A stretch of 16,863 nt of DNA from an uncultured Solobacterium sp. (GTDB taxonomy: Bacteria; Bacillota_I; Bacilli_A; Erysipelotrichales; Erysipelotrichaceae): NCBI GenBank assembly GCA_927911475.1, contig CAKMPP010000029.1, positions 1 through 16,863 of the forward strand, in the 5' to 3' direction. A model generated the notes under the pieces. That model did not search any database. It saw only the letters and a program-made list of their open reading frames with translations, and was not told the origin of the DNA. Each line of letters opens with the position of its first letter. Position 1 is the stretch's first letter. The position numbers and the translations under genes were made by a program. Positions 6,077 through 14,453 of this stretch are shown one piece after another.

Positions 6077-7318
6077 TTATTCTCCTTTAATCTGATACTT
6101 ATCAAAAACATGTAACATCTTTTTCTCACCTGTGATTCGAACAATCAAACCATCATCGTGATACTTTAAGATATCCATATCTAAGATTGCTTTATATGTA
6201 TCGAACATGCTTATTTTATCATAGCCTAGTTTACATACAATGCTTTCTTCTGCCGGATAAATCTTTTCAATAATTTCTTCCAATAATGTATCTAAACCTT
6301 CTTTGGTATGACAAGAGATGGTTAATCCATCTACTCTTTCAGGATGTGCGAGTTTATCTACCTTATTGAACACATGAATCTGTGGTATATCATCCGCATG
6401 AATCTCTTTTAATGTTTCTTGGGTGATAGTACTCTTTTCTTGCCAACTAGGATCAGCTACATCAATCACATGGATTAACAAATCTGCTTCTCTAGCGGCA
6501 TCCAGGGTACTCTTGAATGCCTCAATGAGTCCATGTGGTAAGTCTGATACAAAACCAACCGTATCATACAACAAGAATTTCTTATGCTTACTTTGGACCA
6601 TACGAACGCTGGTATCTAGGGTTGCAAACAACATATCTTGTTCTAGCACTTCTTGTCCACCAGACTCTTGCATGGAAAGAATTGCATTCAATAAGGAACT
6701 CTTGCCAGCATTGGTATAACCAACTAAGGCAACACGTTTCAATAATGTCTTTTGACGTCTTCGCTCATCCTGATAACGACGTACCTCTATCTTTCGTAGC
6801 TCTTCTTTTAAGTCACTGATTTTCTTTTGGTATCTTGCGGCGATGATGGATGATCGCATCTCACCAGCACCACGGTTTGTGACTGCACCACCACGTGAAC
6901 GTTCGTTATCATTATCCGCATGTAGTACACGTGGTAAATCATACTGTAAACGTGCTACTTCTGTCTGCAATTTTGCCTGACGACTGCGTGCACGCTTTGA
7001 GAAGATATCTAGAATTAGCGCAGTACGATCAATCACATTGACTCCACAATACGCAGAGATACGCTCACTGACCTGTATCTTTAAGGGATTGTAGAAGATG
7101 ATACCATCAGCACCCAGCTCCTCACACATCGCTTTTAATGTTTCTAATTTCCCTGTACGGAATGCCGTATGGGGATCCATACTTTTTGATTGTTGTGTAA
7201 TCGTTCCAATCACTTCTAGATCACACGCTTTGCAGAGTGCTTCACATTCCTGCATCGCACTTGTAAAGGTACTACTATTCGCTTGTAAACAAACACCTGC
7301 AAGAATGATTTTTCTCAT
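6077..7318 (-). CDS. hflX: ribosome-associated GTPase HflX
   Basis: HflX is a GTPase that binds the 50S subunit and splits stalled or stress-inactivated ribosomes. The 413-residue protein has the N-terminal HflX domain (about 1-185), including the conserved DRTALILDIF and GRGEXE-like GAGEMRSS region, then a basic coiled coil (about 160-190). The G domain follows with G1 GYTNAGKSS (200-208), G3 DTVGF (252-256) and G4 NKVD (318-321). A C-terminal domain extends to the end. The start codon has only a modest AAGAAGAAAAG purine tract. It lies 14 bases after the GNAT gene and 2 bases before the M18 gene, inside a five-gene operon. Confidence 0.95.
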   Translation of the reverse strand: MRKIILAGVCLQANSSTFTSAMQECEALCKACDLEVIGTITQQSKSMDPHTAFRTGKLETLKAMCEELGADGIIFYNPLKIQVSERISAYCGVNVIDRTALILDIFSKRARSRQAKLQTEVARLQYDLPRVLHADNDNERSRGGAVTNRGAGEMRSSIIAARYQKKISDLKEELRKIEVRRYQDERRRQKTLLKRVALVGYTNAGKSSLLNAILSMQESGGQEVLEQDMLFATLDTSVRMVQSKHKKFLLYDTVGFVSDLPHGLIEAFKSTLDAAREADLLIHVIDVADPSWQEKSTITQETLKEIHADDIPQIHVFNKVDKLAHPERVDGLTISCHTKEGLDTLLEEIIEKIYPAEESIVCKLGYDKISMFDTYKAILDMDILKYHDDGLIVRITGEKKMLHVFDKYQIKGE

Positions 7319-7332
7319 ATATCTTTTCTTCT

Positions 7333-7824
7333 TTATTCGCTTTCTAGTTGTAAATAATAATAACTAACTGCTAACCACTGATTATGTTTATAGCCAATGT
7401 CTTCAAACGTTGCCTTTTTGATAAAGCCAAATCTTTCATGTAGCTTTTCGCTTGCGATATTCCCCGCTGTTACAAGTGATACGATATTCTTATATCCAGA
7501 CTTTCTAGCAATCTCTATCATCTCGTTCATCAAGATTTTACCGTAACCATGATGACATGCATTAGGGTCTAAGTAGATTGCTAAATCAACTGTACATGCA
7601 TACGCTTGTCGACTATTAAAGTCAGAATAATATGCATATCCAACCGGTTTACCATCCTCTTCTAAAATAATCCATGGATATTTTTCTGTGATAAAATCAA
7701 CTCGTTGTTTAAATTCATCTAATGTTAATTCTTCTGTTTCAAATGTCGCAGTACTATTTCTGATATACCAGTTATACCAATTTAGAATAACTGGTATATC
7801 TTTTTCTTCAATTTTTCTAATCAT
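7333..7824 (-). CDS. GNAT-family N-acetyltransferase (phosphinothricin acetyltransferase-like)
   Basis: This is a cytosolic acetyl-CoA-dependent N-acetyltransferase of about 163 residues. It resembles the phosphinothricin/YwnH subgroup: an N-terminal IRKIEEKD, the NSTATFE segment, GYAYYSDF, the acetyl-CoA loop HHGYGKILM (Q/R-x-x-G-x-G type) and the LHERFGF segment before the C-terminal strand. The substrate is unknown; relatives act on methionine sulfone or sulfoximine-like amino acids. I prefer the ATG at 7824, which matches the usual family start and overlaps the amidohydrolase end by 8 bases. An upstream ATG at 7845 would add seven residues. Neither has a strong Shine-Dalgarno, so translation is probably coupled to the upstream gene. 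Confidence 0.88.
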   Translation of the reverse strand: MIRKIEEKDIPVILNWYNWYIRNSTATFETEELTLDEFKQRVDFITEKYPWIILEEDGKPVGYAYYSDFNSRQAYACTVDLAIYLDPNACHHGYGKILMNEMIEIARKSGYKNIVSLVTAGNIASEKLHERFGFIKKATFEDIGYKHNQWLAVSYYYLQLESE

Positions 7825-9388
7825 TAGAGTATACCGTGTTACCATCCATCACTGTTAACATTACCTTTGTTCGATGGATGTCAGAAACAGGTATTGTACG
7901 AATATCCTTTTCTAATACAACGAAGTCTGCGTAATATCCTTCTTGGATTGCACCGATACAATGATCCATGAATAACATCTTGGCACCGTTTATTGTAAAG
8001 GAAGCAATCGCTTCATCAACTGTCAGACATTCTTCTTCATTCATGCATGCATCATAAGAGATTGATTTTCTTGTGACTGCACATTCAATTCCCTTTAATA
8101 CATCCGGCATTTCTACTGGTGCATCTGAACCATTTGATGCAAGTGTTCCTTTAAATAGCGTTTTATATGGATAGGAAGTACTTGCAAGTTCCTTACCGAC
8201 TCTAGCTTTTAGAATTTGCGCATCATAATCAATAAAGATCGATTGGAAATAACATGCCAATTTCTGTTCAAGTACTTGCTTGATTTGATCAGGTCTCATA
8301 ATCTGGCAATGTACGATACCGTGGTGTAAAGGATTACCCTCTAATACTGTATCTTTATATACATGCAGTACATTATCTAATGCCGCATCTCCAATCGCAT
8401 GTGCGATGGTTGGCATATTGAACTCATTTGCTAGACGCACGTAGGTTTCAATGACATCTTCTTCCAAGGATGCGATTCCCTTCGTTGTTGGATCATCTGC
8501 ATATGCATTCTTCATATATGCTGTTCTAGCACCCAATGAACCATCTGTAATCAACTTTAATGGACCAATGCGGAAATAGTCATCACCTACATCAAAGGTA
8601 TAACCATCATCTAAGAACTTTGAAAATTCTTTTGGATTATTGAACTCGCATTGTTCATTGACACGCACCGTTATATCTTGTTTGAATGCCAGAGATTCAA
8701 AGGCTCTTAACACTGGTTTATAGTTATGTGTGACTGCTAAGAAATCATCACTGCCAACCGTTGTAACACCAAACTTGTTTGCATAACTTGCACCGATATG
8801 AATGTATTCTTTAATCTTTTCTTCATCTGGTTGTGGGTATGCATTGTGAATATTATTTAATGCATTCTCTTCCACAAAACCATTCTCATAGTCGATGTTT
8901 CCACCTTCTACCTTAGTATGTTCTGTGATTCCAGCAGCTTTCAAAGCAGCTGTATTTGCAGATAAAACATGACCACACGCACGTGTTAAGGCAATTGGTA
9001 CTTCTGTACTTATTTCATCAAGCATCTTTCTTGTTGGCTTTTGATGGTCCGAAAAAGATTCTTCATTGTATCCACGACCAATAATCCACTCACCTGCTTT
9101 TGTTGTCACAAGTTTTTCTTTTACCTTCGCAACAACTTCTTCATTTGAACGACAATCATCCAATACAACATTGGATAAGTACATACCAAGTTCTGCTAGA
9201 TGCATATGACTATCCACAAAACCAGGTACAACGAACATACCCTTTAAGTCAACGATTTCTGCACCTTCTTTACAGAGTAATTCCTCAATCTCTTGATTCG
9301 TTCCTACTTTAATAATATATTCATCACTCGTCGCAAAAGCAGTTGCTGGATTTTGCCAGATATTACAATTAATATAACCTTTTTTCAT
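7817..9388 (-). CDS. YtcJ-type metal-dependent amidohydrolase (Amidohydro_3)
   Basis: The 523-residue protein belongs to the YtcJ/LAF3-like branch of the amidohydrolase superfamily. It has a beta-sandwich N-terminus, the metal-binding HxH at H61 and H63 (VDSHMH), the family segment ITDGSLGARTAY, a His in AIGDAALD and a late metal Asp in NGSDAPVEMPD. These enzymes hydrolyse amide bonds in small molecules; the substrate is not predictable. I chose the ATG at 9388 (MKKGYINC) because GGAGAT lies eight bases before it. The frame is open for another 15 codons upstream, without homology. It is the first gene of the operon that continues to GNAT, HflX, M18 and the unknown protein. No signal peptide is seen. 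Confidence 0.9.
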   Translation of the reverse strand: MKKGYINCNIWQNPATAFATSDEYIIKVGTNQEIEELLCKEGAEIVDLKGMFVVPGFVDSHMHLAELGMYLSNVVLDDCRSNEEVVAKVKEKLVTTKAGEWIIGRGYNEESFSDHQKPTRKMLDEISTEVPIALTRACGHVLSANTAALKAAGITEHTKVEGGNIDYENGFVEENALNNIHNAYPQPDEEKIKEYIHIGASYANKFGVTTVGSDDFLAVTHNYKPVLRAFESLAFKQDITVRVNEQCEFNNPKEFSKFLDDGYTFDVGDDYFRIGPLKLITDGSLGARTAYMKNAYADDPTTKGIASLEEDVIETYVRLANEFNMPTIAHAIGDAALDNVLHVYKDTVLEGNPLHHGIVHCQIMRPDQIKQVLEQKLACYFQSIFIDYDAQILKARVGKELASTSYPYKTLFKGTLASNGSDAPVEMPDVLKGIECAVTRKSISYDACMNEEECLTVDEAIASFTINGAKMLFMDHCIGAIQEGYYADFVVLEKDIRTIPVSDIHRTKVMLTVMDGNTVYSND

Positions 9389-9416
9389 ATGTGATGATCT
9401 CCGTTTCTTCTTAAAG

Positions 9417-9445
9417 ATTATACTATCAACCACTCATTCCTTCAT
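9417..9445 (-). promoter_or_regulatory. likely promoter of the amidohydrolase-hflX operon
   Basis: On the minus strand a perfect TATAAT (9422-9417) lies 28 bases before the amidohydrolase ATG. The -35 hexamer at 17-base spacing is poor (ATGAAG, 9445-9440), suggesting a weak or activated promoter. Confidence 0.5.
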
Positions 9446-9456
9446 AGGAAATAACT

Positions 9457-9487
9457 AAAAATCACCACACTTTTGCATGGTGATTTT
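9457..9487 (-). terminator. intrinsic terminator of the ABC exporter gene
   Basis: AAAATCACCA (9457-9466) pairs with TGGTGATTTT (9478-9487) around an 11-base loop. It begins 3 bases after the ABC gene stop. The A/T ends let it work in either direction; it separates the exporter from the amidohydrolase operon. Confidence 0.8.
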
Positions 9488-9489
9488 AT

Positions 9490-12246
9490 TTATTCCGTAC
9501 GTAACGCTTCTACAGGATCTTTCTTCGCTGCACTACGTGAAGGAATGAGCCCTCCAATTACAGTAATGACGATACTAATTAAAACTAAGATTCCTGCCGA
9601 TTCAAGTGGTAATACTGCATTTAAATCTTCAATCTTGGATACTGTTTGGATGATATTATTAATCGGAATTAATAGTAGCAGTGTAATACCGATACCAAGA
9701 ATACCGGAGAAGATGCCGATGATAAATGTTTCTGCATTAAATAGTTGTGAGATGTTCTTCTTAGAAGCACCCAGTGCACGAAGAATACCAATTTCCTTCG
9801 TTCTTTCCATTACAGAAATATATGTAATGATACCAATCATAATAGATGAAACAATCAGAGATACTGCCACAAACGCAATCAGTACATATGAGATACCATT
9901 GATGATAGTCGTTAAGGATGACGTCATTAAGGCAACATAGTCTGTATAGGAAATCTTTGAATCTTTATCAACAGTATTGTTGTAATTTTCAATTGCTTTC
10001 CCTATCGCATCTTTATTTTCAAAACTATCTGCGTAAATACTAATACTAGATGGCGAATCATAACTCACCGCCCCAAATGATGCGAGATTTTTCTCTAACG
10101 ATTTACCACTAATATAATCATTGTAAATCGTAAGAAGAGTTGTCGTATTTGGACTATCATTTAGATAGTTTTCCAGCATACTTGCCATACTCATTTCTGG
10201 ACTTATCGATAATCTAGATAAAGCATTCATATCAAAATCATTTGTGTTATCTGCTTGGCTTTGACTATTACCATCGTAATACATAATCAATTGATACATA
10301 TTTGCCTTTTCTTCATTACTGAGATTTAATAGGTAATCTTTAGTATCTTGTATCTTCTCTTCATCAGTTGCAGCACGAAAGCGTACTCCATTTAGTATAT
10401 TAATTTCTGGAGTATTCTTTTGCGCTTGTACAATGATCGACTGATTTGCACGGTCTATCACATGATTGGTTAATAGATTCGTATATGCGACAACAGTATT
10501 GATAGTCGCATTTTTCGCATCTTTCTTAGGGCGAATAATCCCTGTTACCTTTAAAGGAATCGCTTTATTCATCAATCCGGCCGCATCATATTCTGGATTT
10601 TTAATTTGGCGATAGCTACCATTCTCATTTTTTACATAGTTTTCACTTGATGGCACAAGATAGAATGTCTTCTGTAGCATGTCCTCATAGTTAAGTGTAA
10701 AGTCGTCTCCATCTTGTTTGTTTGCCAGCTGATTTTTTGCAGCTGTAAATTGTTCCTTTGTGATAAATCCAAGTTGATACATGGATTGTACTGGGATACT
10801 GTTATTTTCATTTAGTACCATTACAACTTCGTTATAGGCATTTGGCCAAGAACCAGACACCATTTCATAATTATCTGTTACAACAGATGAAATAGGTTGT
10901 CCACTTGTACCAGCTACCATTTCTGAGAAGTTCTTCGCAGATTGGTTACTTACACCCATATTTGCAAAGTTAAACATGCGGGGACGATTAGAACTTCCAT
11001 TTCCTCCATCTAGTTCAATGTTTGTATCGATGAGTTGTTGATTTGGATTTTGCGCATATACACCAAAGTTAACGTTATAACTATAGATAATTCCATTTTC
11101 ACCTACATATTGGTGAATCTCAGAAGTAGAATCATCAAGATACTTCTTAAATTCTGCTAGATTATTTTGAATCAGATTATTTGTGATGGCATCACTTTGT
11201 TTCAGTGATTGGTAGTCCGTATGGACCTTTCCATCATCTGCTTTTGTTTCTTTTTGAGAAGATAAGCCCATCATCTGTCCACGTAACTGCATAATTGAAG
11301 TTGCGTCCACTGTCTGTGAAGAAATCGTAATTGGATAGGAAGTCATCGTTTCCTTCTGTACACGTGTAATATACTGATTCATTCCTGTTGATAAGGCTAC
11401 GATCAAAGCAATACCAATAATACCGATACTACCTGCAAAAGAAGTCAAAATTGTTCTTCCAATTTTTGTACGAAGATTGGCAAATGATAAGCCCAAAGAT
11501 GTCCAAAATGACATTGATATACGCTTCGGATTCTTTGCGAGTTTTTCTTCGATACTTCCTTCTGGTACGTCATATGGATTTGTATCACTGATGATTTGTC
11601 CATCTTTTAAGTTAACGATACGCGTTGAATACGCTTCTGAAAGTTCAGGATTATGTGTAACCATGATAACAAGCTTCTCTTCAGCAATCTGCTTTAAAAG
11701 ATTCATGATTTGAATACTTGTCTCTGTATCAAGTGCCCCTGTTGGCTCATCCGCAAGTAATATATCTGGATTATTGATTAAAGCACGCGCGATTGCGACA
11801 CGCTGCATTTGTCCACCCGATAATTGATTTGGCTTTTTATGGACATGATCCTTGAGCCCAACTTTTTCTAGCACTTCCGTCGCACGTCTTTTTCTTTCTT
11901 TACGTGAAACGCCAGAAAGAGTTAATGCCATCTCAACATTAGAAAGTACATTCTGATGGGGAATCAGATTATAACTTTGAAATACAAATCCAATTGAAGT
12001 ATTACGGTACGCATCCCAATCAACATCTCTATACTTCTTTGTAGATACACCATTAATGACTAAATCACCACTATCATAACGGTCTAATCCACCAATAATA
12101 TTTAACATCGTTGTCTTACCAGAACCGGACTGTCCTAGGATTGACACGAATTCATTTTCCCTAAAATTTAAAGAGACACCCTTTAAGGCAACTTGTGTAA
12201 GTTCTCCTACCGTGTAACTCTTTACAATGTTCTTCAGTTGTAACAT
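9490..12246 (-). CDS. ABC exporter, ATPase fused to MacB/FtsX-type permease with very large extracytoplasmic domain
   Basis: This 918-residue membrane protein has an N-terminal ATP-binding domain (about 1-235): Walker A GQSGSGKT (38-45), signature LSGGQ (142-146), Walker B ILLADEP (162-168) and H-loop H198. A first membrane helix (about 265-287) is followed by roughly 500 extracytoplasmic residues and three C-terminal helices (about 787-812, 840-862, 885-903). The coupling segment ERTKEIGILRALGAS lies between helices 2 and 3. This is the type VII (MacB/LolCDE/FtsX) topology, which drives work outside the membrane or exports peptides, lipoproteins or antimicrobials; the substrate is unknown. 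MacB itself is near 650 residues, so the outer domain is enlarged. I chose the ATG at 12246 (MLQLKNIV) because AGGGGGT precedes it. A TTG seven codons upstream is less likely. No two-component system or partner permease is adjacent. Confidence 0.92.
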   Translation of the reverse strand: MLQLKNIVKSYTVGELTQVALKGVSLNFRENEFVSILGQSGSGKTTMLNIIGGLDRYDSGDLVINGVSTKKYRDVDWDAYRNTSIGFVFQSYNLIPHQNVLSNVEMALTLSGVSRKERKRRATEVLEKVGLKDHVHKKPNQLSGGQMQRVAIARALINNPDILLADEPTGALDTETSIQIMNLLKQIAEEKLVIMVTHNPELSEAYSTRIVNLKDGQIISDTNPYDVPEGSIEEKLAKNPKRISMSFWTSLGLSFANLRTKIGRTILTSFAGSIGIIGIALIVALSTGMNQYITRVQKETMTSYPITISSQTVDATSIMQLRGQMMGLSSQKETKADDGKVHTDYQSLKQSDAITNNLIQNNLAEFKKYLDDSTSEIHQYVGENGIIYSYNVNFGVYAQNPNQQLIDTNIELDGGNGSSNRPRMFNFANMGVSNQSAKNFSEMVAGTSGQPISSVVTDNYEMVSGSWPNAYNEVVMVLNENNSIPVQSMYQLGFITKEQFTAAKNQLANKQDGDDFTLNYEDMLQKTFYLVPSSENYVKNENGSYRQIKNPEYDAAGLMNKAIPLKVTGIIRPKKDAKNATINTVVAYTNLLTNHVIDRANQSIIVQAQKNTPEINILNGVRFRAATDEEKIQDTKDYLLNLSNEEKANMYQLIMYYDGNSQSQADNTNDFDMNALSRLSISPEMSMASMLENYLNDSPNTTTLLTIYNDYISGKSLEKNLASFGAVSYDSPSSISIYADSFENKDAIGKAIENYNNTVDKDSKISYTDYVALMTSSLTTIINGISYVLIAFVAVSLIVSSIMIGIITYISVMERTKEIGILRALGASKKNISQLFNAETFIIGIFSGILGIGITLLLLIPINNIIQTVSKIEDLNAVLPLESAGILVLISIVITVIGGLIPSRSAAKKDPVEALRTE

Positions 12247-12279
12247 GTAAGAAACCCCCTGATACAAATTAAGAATAAC

Positions 12280-12308
12280 ATACTATAATTTACGTTTTAT
12301 AAAGTCTT
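12280..12308 (-). promoter_or_regulatory. possible promoter of the ABC exporter
   Basis: AAGACT (12308-12303) and TAGTAT (12285-12280) are 17 bases apart on the minus strand, about 34 bases before the chosen ATG and behind the thioredoxin terminator. Both hexamers are only partial matches. Confidence 0.3.
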
Positions 12309-12313
12309 TTTTA

Positions 12314-12347
12314 AGATGAAAAAAAGCAGATTTTCATCTGCTTTTTA
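12314..12347 (-). terminator. intrinsic terminator of the epimerase-nagB-thioredoxin operon
   Basis: AAAAAGCAGAT (12321-12331) pairs with ATCTGCTTTTT (12336-12346) around a short TTTC loop. On the minus strand the stem runs into seven or more T residues. It begins 8 bases after the thioredoxin stop. Confidence 0.88.
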
Positions 12348-12354
12348 GACACTC

Positions 12355-12666
12355 TTATAAAGTCTGCTTAACAACAGCTTCAAGTTCTTCTCTTGGCATG
12401 AATCCTAAAGAAGAAGCTACCTTTTCGCCATTCTTGAAACCAATCATTGTAGGAATAGACATGATGCCATACTGTTGGGCAATCTCAGGATTGTCATCAA
12501 CATTTACCTTTACAAACTTAATGTCTGTATAGTCCTTAGAAATTTCTTCAAGAACTGGTCCTACCATCTTACATGGTCCACACCAGTCAGCGTAAAAGTC
12601 TACAAATACTGATTTGTTACCAGCTAATACTTGATCATATTCTGCTTTATTCTTAATAATATCCAT
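12355..12666 (-). CDS. trxA: thioredoxin
   Basis: This small cytosolic disulfide reductase of 103 residues has the canonical active site WCGPC (W28, C29, C32), the preceding FVDFYADW strand and the cis-proline loop SIPT. The DNPEIAQQYGI segment is typical of classical thioredoxins. I chose the ATG at 12666 because GGAGGT lies nine bases before it. An in-frame ATG 21 codons upstream has no ribosome site and adds non-homologous residues. It follows nagB by 63 bases. That gap also contains weak promoter-like elements (TTGTAT with TAATAT about 18 bases later), so it may have its own transcript besides read-through. A terminator follows at once. Confidence 0.95.
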   Translation of the reverse strand: MDIIKNKAEYDQVLAGNKSVFVDFYADWCGPCKMVGPVLEEISKDYTDIKFVKVNVDDNPEIAQQYGIMSIPTMIGFKNGEKVASSLGFMPREELEAVVKQTL

Positions 12667-12729
12667 TTTTGAATACCTCCGTGAGCATATTATTACATAA
12701 ATATTATTTGATACAAAAGAATTATGCAT

Positions 12730-13458
12730 CTATTTAATTTTTGCGGCAGCTTCTTCATCTAAAATAACAGTTACATCTGGGTGATCCTGTAAGATACTTG
12801 CTGGACATTCTGTTGTCTTAGGACCCTTGATCATACCGTATACTGCATCCGCCTTATTTGCGCCTGTAGCGATTAAGATAATCTTCTTCGCACGCATAAT
12901 TGTGCCTAAACCTTGTGTAATTGCAAGTGTTGGAACTTGTTCAATATCACCACCGAAGAAGCGAGCATTATCCTTTCGTGTTTGTTCTGTTAGTTCCATT
13001 GTATGTGTCAAACTGTCAAAGGCAGCACCTGGTTCATTGAAAGCGATATGTCCATCAGAACCAATACCAAGAATTTGTACATCTACAACATACTTGGCCA
13101 TTTCACTTTCGTAACGTACGCATTCAGCTTCAGGATCAGCTGCTTCACCATTAGGAATATGAATATTCTCTTCAGGAACGTCAATCTCATTGAAGAGATT
13201 ATCATGCATGAATGTGTAGTAACTCTGTTCGTGATTACGTGGTAGACCAACATATTCATCTAGGTTGAATGTAATAGCATTCTTATAAGATGTACCATTT
13301 GTCTTATGGTCTGCAATCATCTTCTTATACAAACCAACTGGTGTAGAACCTGTAGCCAATCCTAATACTGGATTTTCCTTCTCTACAACCTGACGCATAA
13401 TCTTGAATGCTTCTTCACTTACTTGGTCGTAGGAATCTGCGATAACAATTTTTAACAT
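12730..13458 (-). CDS. nagB: glucosamine-6-phosphate deaminase
   Basis: NagB converts glucosamine-6-phosphate to fructose-6-phosphate and ammonia, linking amino sugars to glycolysis. The 242-residue length matches the short Bacillus-type enzyme rather than the longer allosteric E. coli form. Visible motifs are the phosphate-binding LATGSTP (34-40), the catalytic-base Asp D67 in FNLDEY, and D135/H137/E142 in GIGSDGHIAFNEP. A very good AGAAGGAGAAAG ribosome site precedes the ATG. The gene is 29 bases behind the epimerase-like gene and has no promoter of its own in that gap, so they form one transcript. No nagA or NagR-type regulator lies in the window. Confidence 0.96.
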   Translation of the reverse strand: MLKIVIADSYDQVSEEAFKIMRQVVEKENPVLGLATGSTPVGLYKKMIADHKTNGTSYKNAITFNLDEYVGLPRNHEQSYYTFMHDNLFNEIDVPEENIHIPNGEAADPEAECVRYESEMAKYVVDVQILGIGSDGHIAFNEPGAAFDSLTHTMELTEQTRKDNARFFGGDIEQVPTLAITQGLGTIMRAKKIILIATGANKADAVYGMIKGPKTTECPASILQDHPDVTVILDEEAAAKIK

Positions 13459-13487
13459 TTTTCTTTCTCCTTCTTTTTAGAATAGTG

Positions 13488-14288
13488 TTATTGAATACGC
13501 TGTTTGCCAGCTATCATTACATCTAACAAAATTGTTCCTTCACGTTTTTCAAACGGAACTTCATTCTTTTCAAAATCTGTATGAGAGTACCATGGTTCAA
13601 TACATATAAATGGTGCATATGGTGACCAATATGCTAGCCATGGATAACCCTGATATTCCACCTGTACACCATGTGTACCGTCTGTTAATTTCGTGCATGT
13701 ACTACGTGGGTTTTGGATAATGATTGTTTTCTTTAAAGCATCTTTGTCCAAAACAATCACATCTACTTCTTGATCATCCACTACTTCCTTTTGATTTAAC
13801 TCTAAGTGGTACATATCAAATGCTTTCCCTTCTTCGAGTGGACAATTGAAAGCTGGATGTAAACCAAAGTTAAATGGCATTGTGCAATCATCTCTATTTT
13901 CAATACGATATGTGATATCTAACTTCTTAGCTTCTAAAGTATATGTAACTTCAAGTCGGAAGCGAAATGGATATTGTGCTAGTGTTTCTTCACTATCACA
14001 AAGTTCCATAACGATTTGAGTATCAGTATGCTTGATACATTTAAATTCACTATTTCTAGCAAAGCCATGGTTTCCAGTACGGTACTCTTTACCTTGAATA
14101 TGGAGGATACCATCCCAAGTTTTACCAACCATCGGAAATAAGATTGGATTTCTTCCAGCCCAATAAGTCTTATCACCTTGCCACATTGCCTCGATATTCG
14201 TTTCACGATCAAAGAAACTATGTATTTCAGCTGCATGTTCATCAATCGTTACTGACACAAGTGAATTTTGAATTGTATACGTTGACAT
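13488..14288 (-). CDS. LacX-type aldose 1-epimerase family protein
   Basis: This is a cytosolic protein of 266 residues with the galactose-mutarotase fold, of the LacX/YphB-like subgroup. Putative catalytic and binding residues are H74 (NHGFAR), H144 (GLHPAF) and E231 (CIEPW). Early landmarks are GRNPILFP and the YRTGNHG segment. It probably interconverts anomers of a sugar or sugar phosphate. Sitting in front of nagB suggests a hexosamine or hexose-6-phosphate substrate, but that is inference. I chose the ATG at 14288 because TGGGGGAA precedes it. The frame is open for 22 more codons upstream, across the promoter, and those are not likely translated. Confidence 0.9.
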   Translation of the reverse strand: MSTYTIQNSLVSVTIDEHAAEIHSFFDRETNIEAMWQGDKTYWAGRNPILFPMVGKTWDGILHIQGKEYRTGNHGFARNSEFKCIKHTDTQIVMELCDSEETLAQYPFRFRLEVTYTLEAKKLDITYRIENRDDCTMPFNFGLHPAFNCPLEEGKAFDMYHLELNQKEVVDDQEVDVIVLDKDALKKTIIIQNPRSTCTKLTDGTHGVQVEYQGYPWLAYWSPYAPFICIEPWYSHTDFEKNEVPFEKREGTILLDVMIAGKQRIQ

Positions 14289-14312
14289 ATATTCCCCCAA
14301 CTCATTGGTTTT

Positions 14313-14321
14313 ATTATAGCA
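14313..14321 (-). promoter_or_regulatory. extended -10 promoter of the epimerase-nagB-thioredoxin operon
   Basis: On the minus strand TGCTATAAT (14321-14313) is a perfect extended -10 element, 25 bases before the epimerase ATG. No good -35 stands at 17-18 bases. That position is covered by the AT palindrome at 14331-14340. Confidence 0.65.
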
Positions 14322-14330
14322 CTTTGAAAG

Positions 14331-14367
14331 ATTTATAAATTTCAATCCTTCCACAAAATTTATAAAT
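14331..14367. repeat. two copies of the palindrome ATTTATAAAT between divergent promoters
   Basis: ATTTATAAAT occurs at 14331-14340 and again at 14358-14367, 27 bases apart. The first copy covers the -35 region of the epimerase promoter and the second lies about 31 bases upstream of the pta -35. They could be operator half-sites, UP-type DNA or chance in AT-rich sequence. Confidence 0.4.
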
Positions 14368-14398
14368 TCATATTTTTTTCATGAATTTGACCATATAA

Positions 14399-14428
14399 TT
14401 GGACTTTTTTCACAGTTAGCGTGATAAT
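14399..14428 (+). promoter_or_regulatory. promoter of pta
   Basis: TTGGAC (14399-14404) and GATAAT (14423-14428) are separated by 18 bases, with the -10 ending 25 bases before the pta ATG. An AT-rich stretch lies upstream. Confidence 0.55.
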
Positions 14429-14453
14429 TTTAATGTTCAAGGAGGAAATTAGT

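Noticed and set aside
9473..9940. Plus-strand frame of 155 residues over the 3' end of the ABC exporter
   Set aside because: It is antisense to the conserved permease helices; its hydrophobic look comes from the complementary strand.
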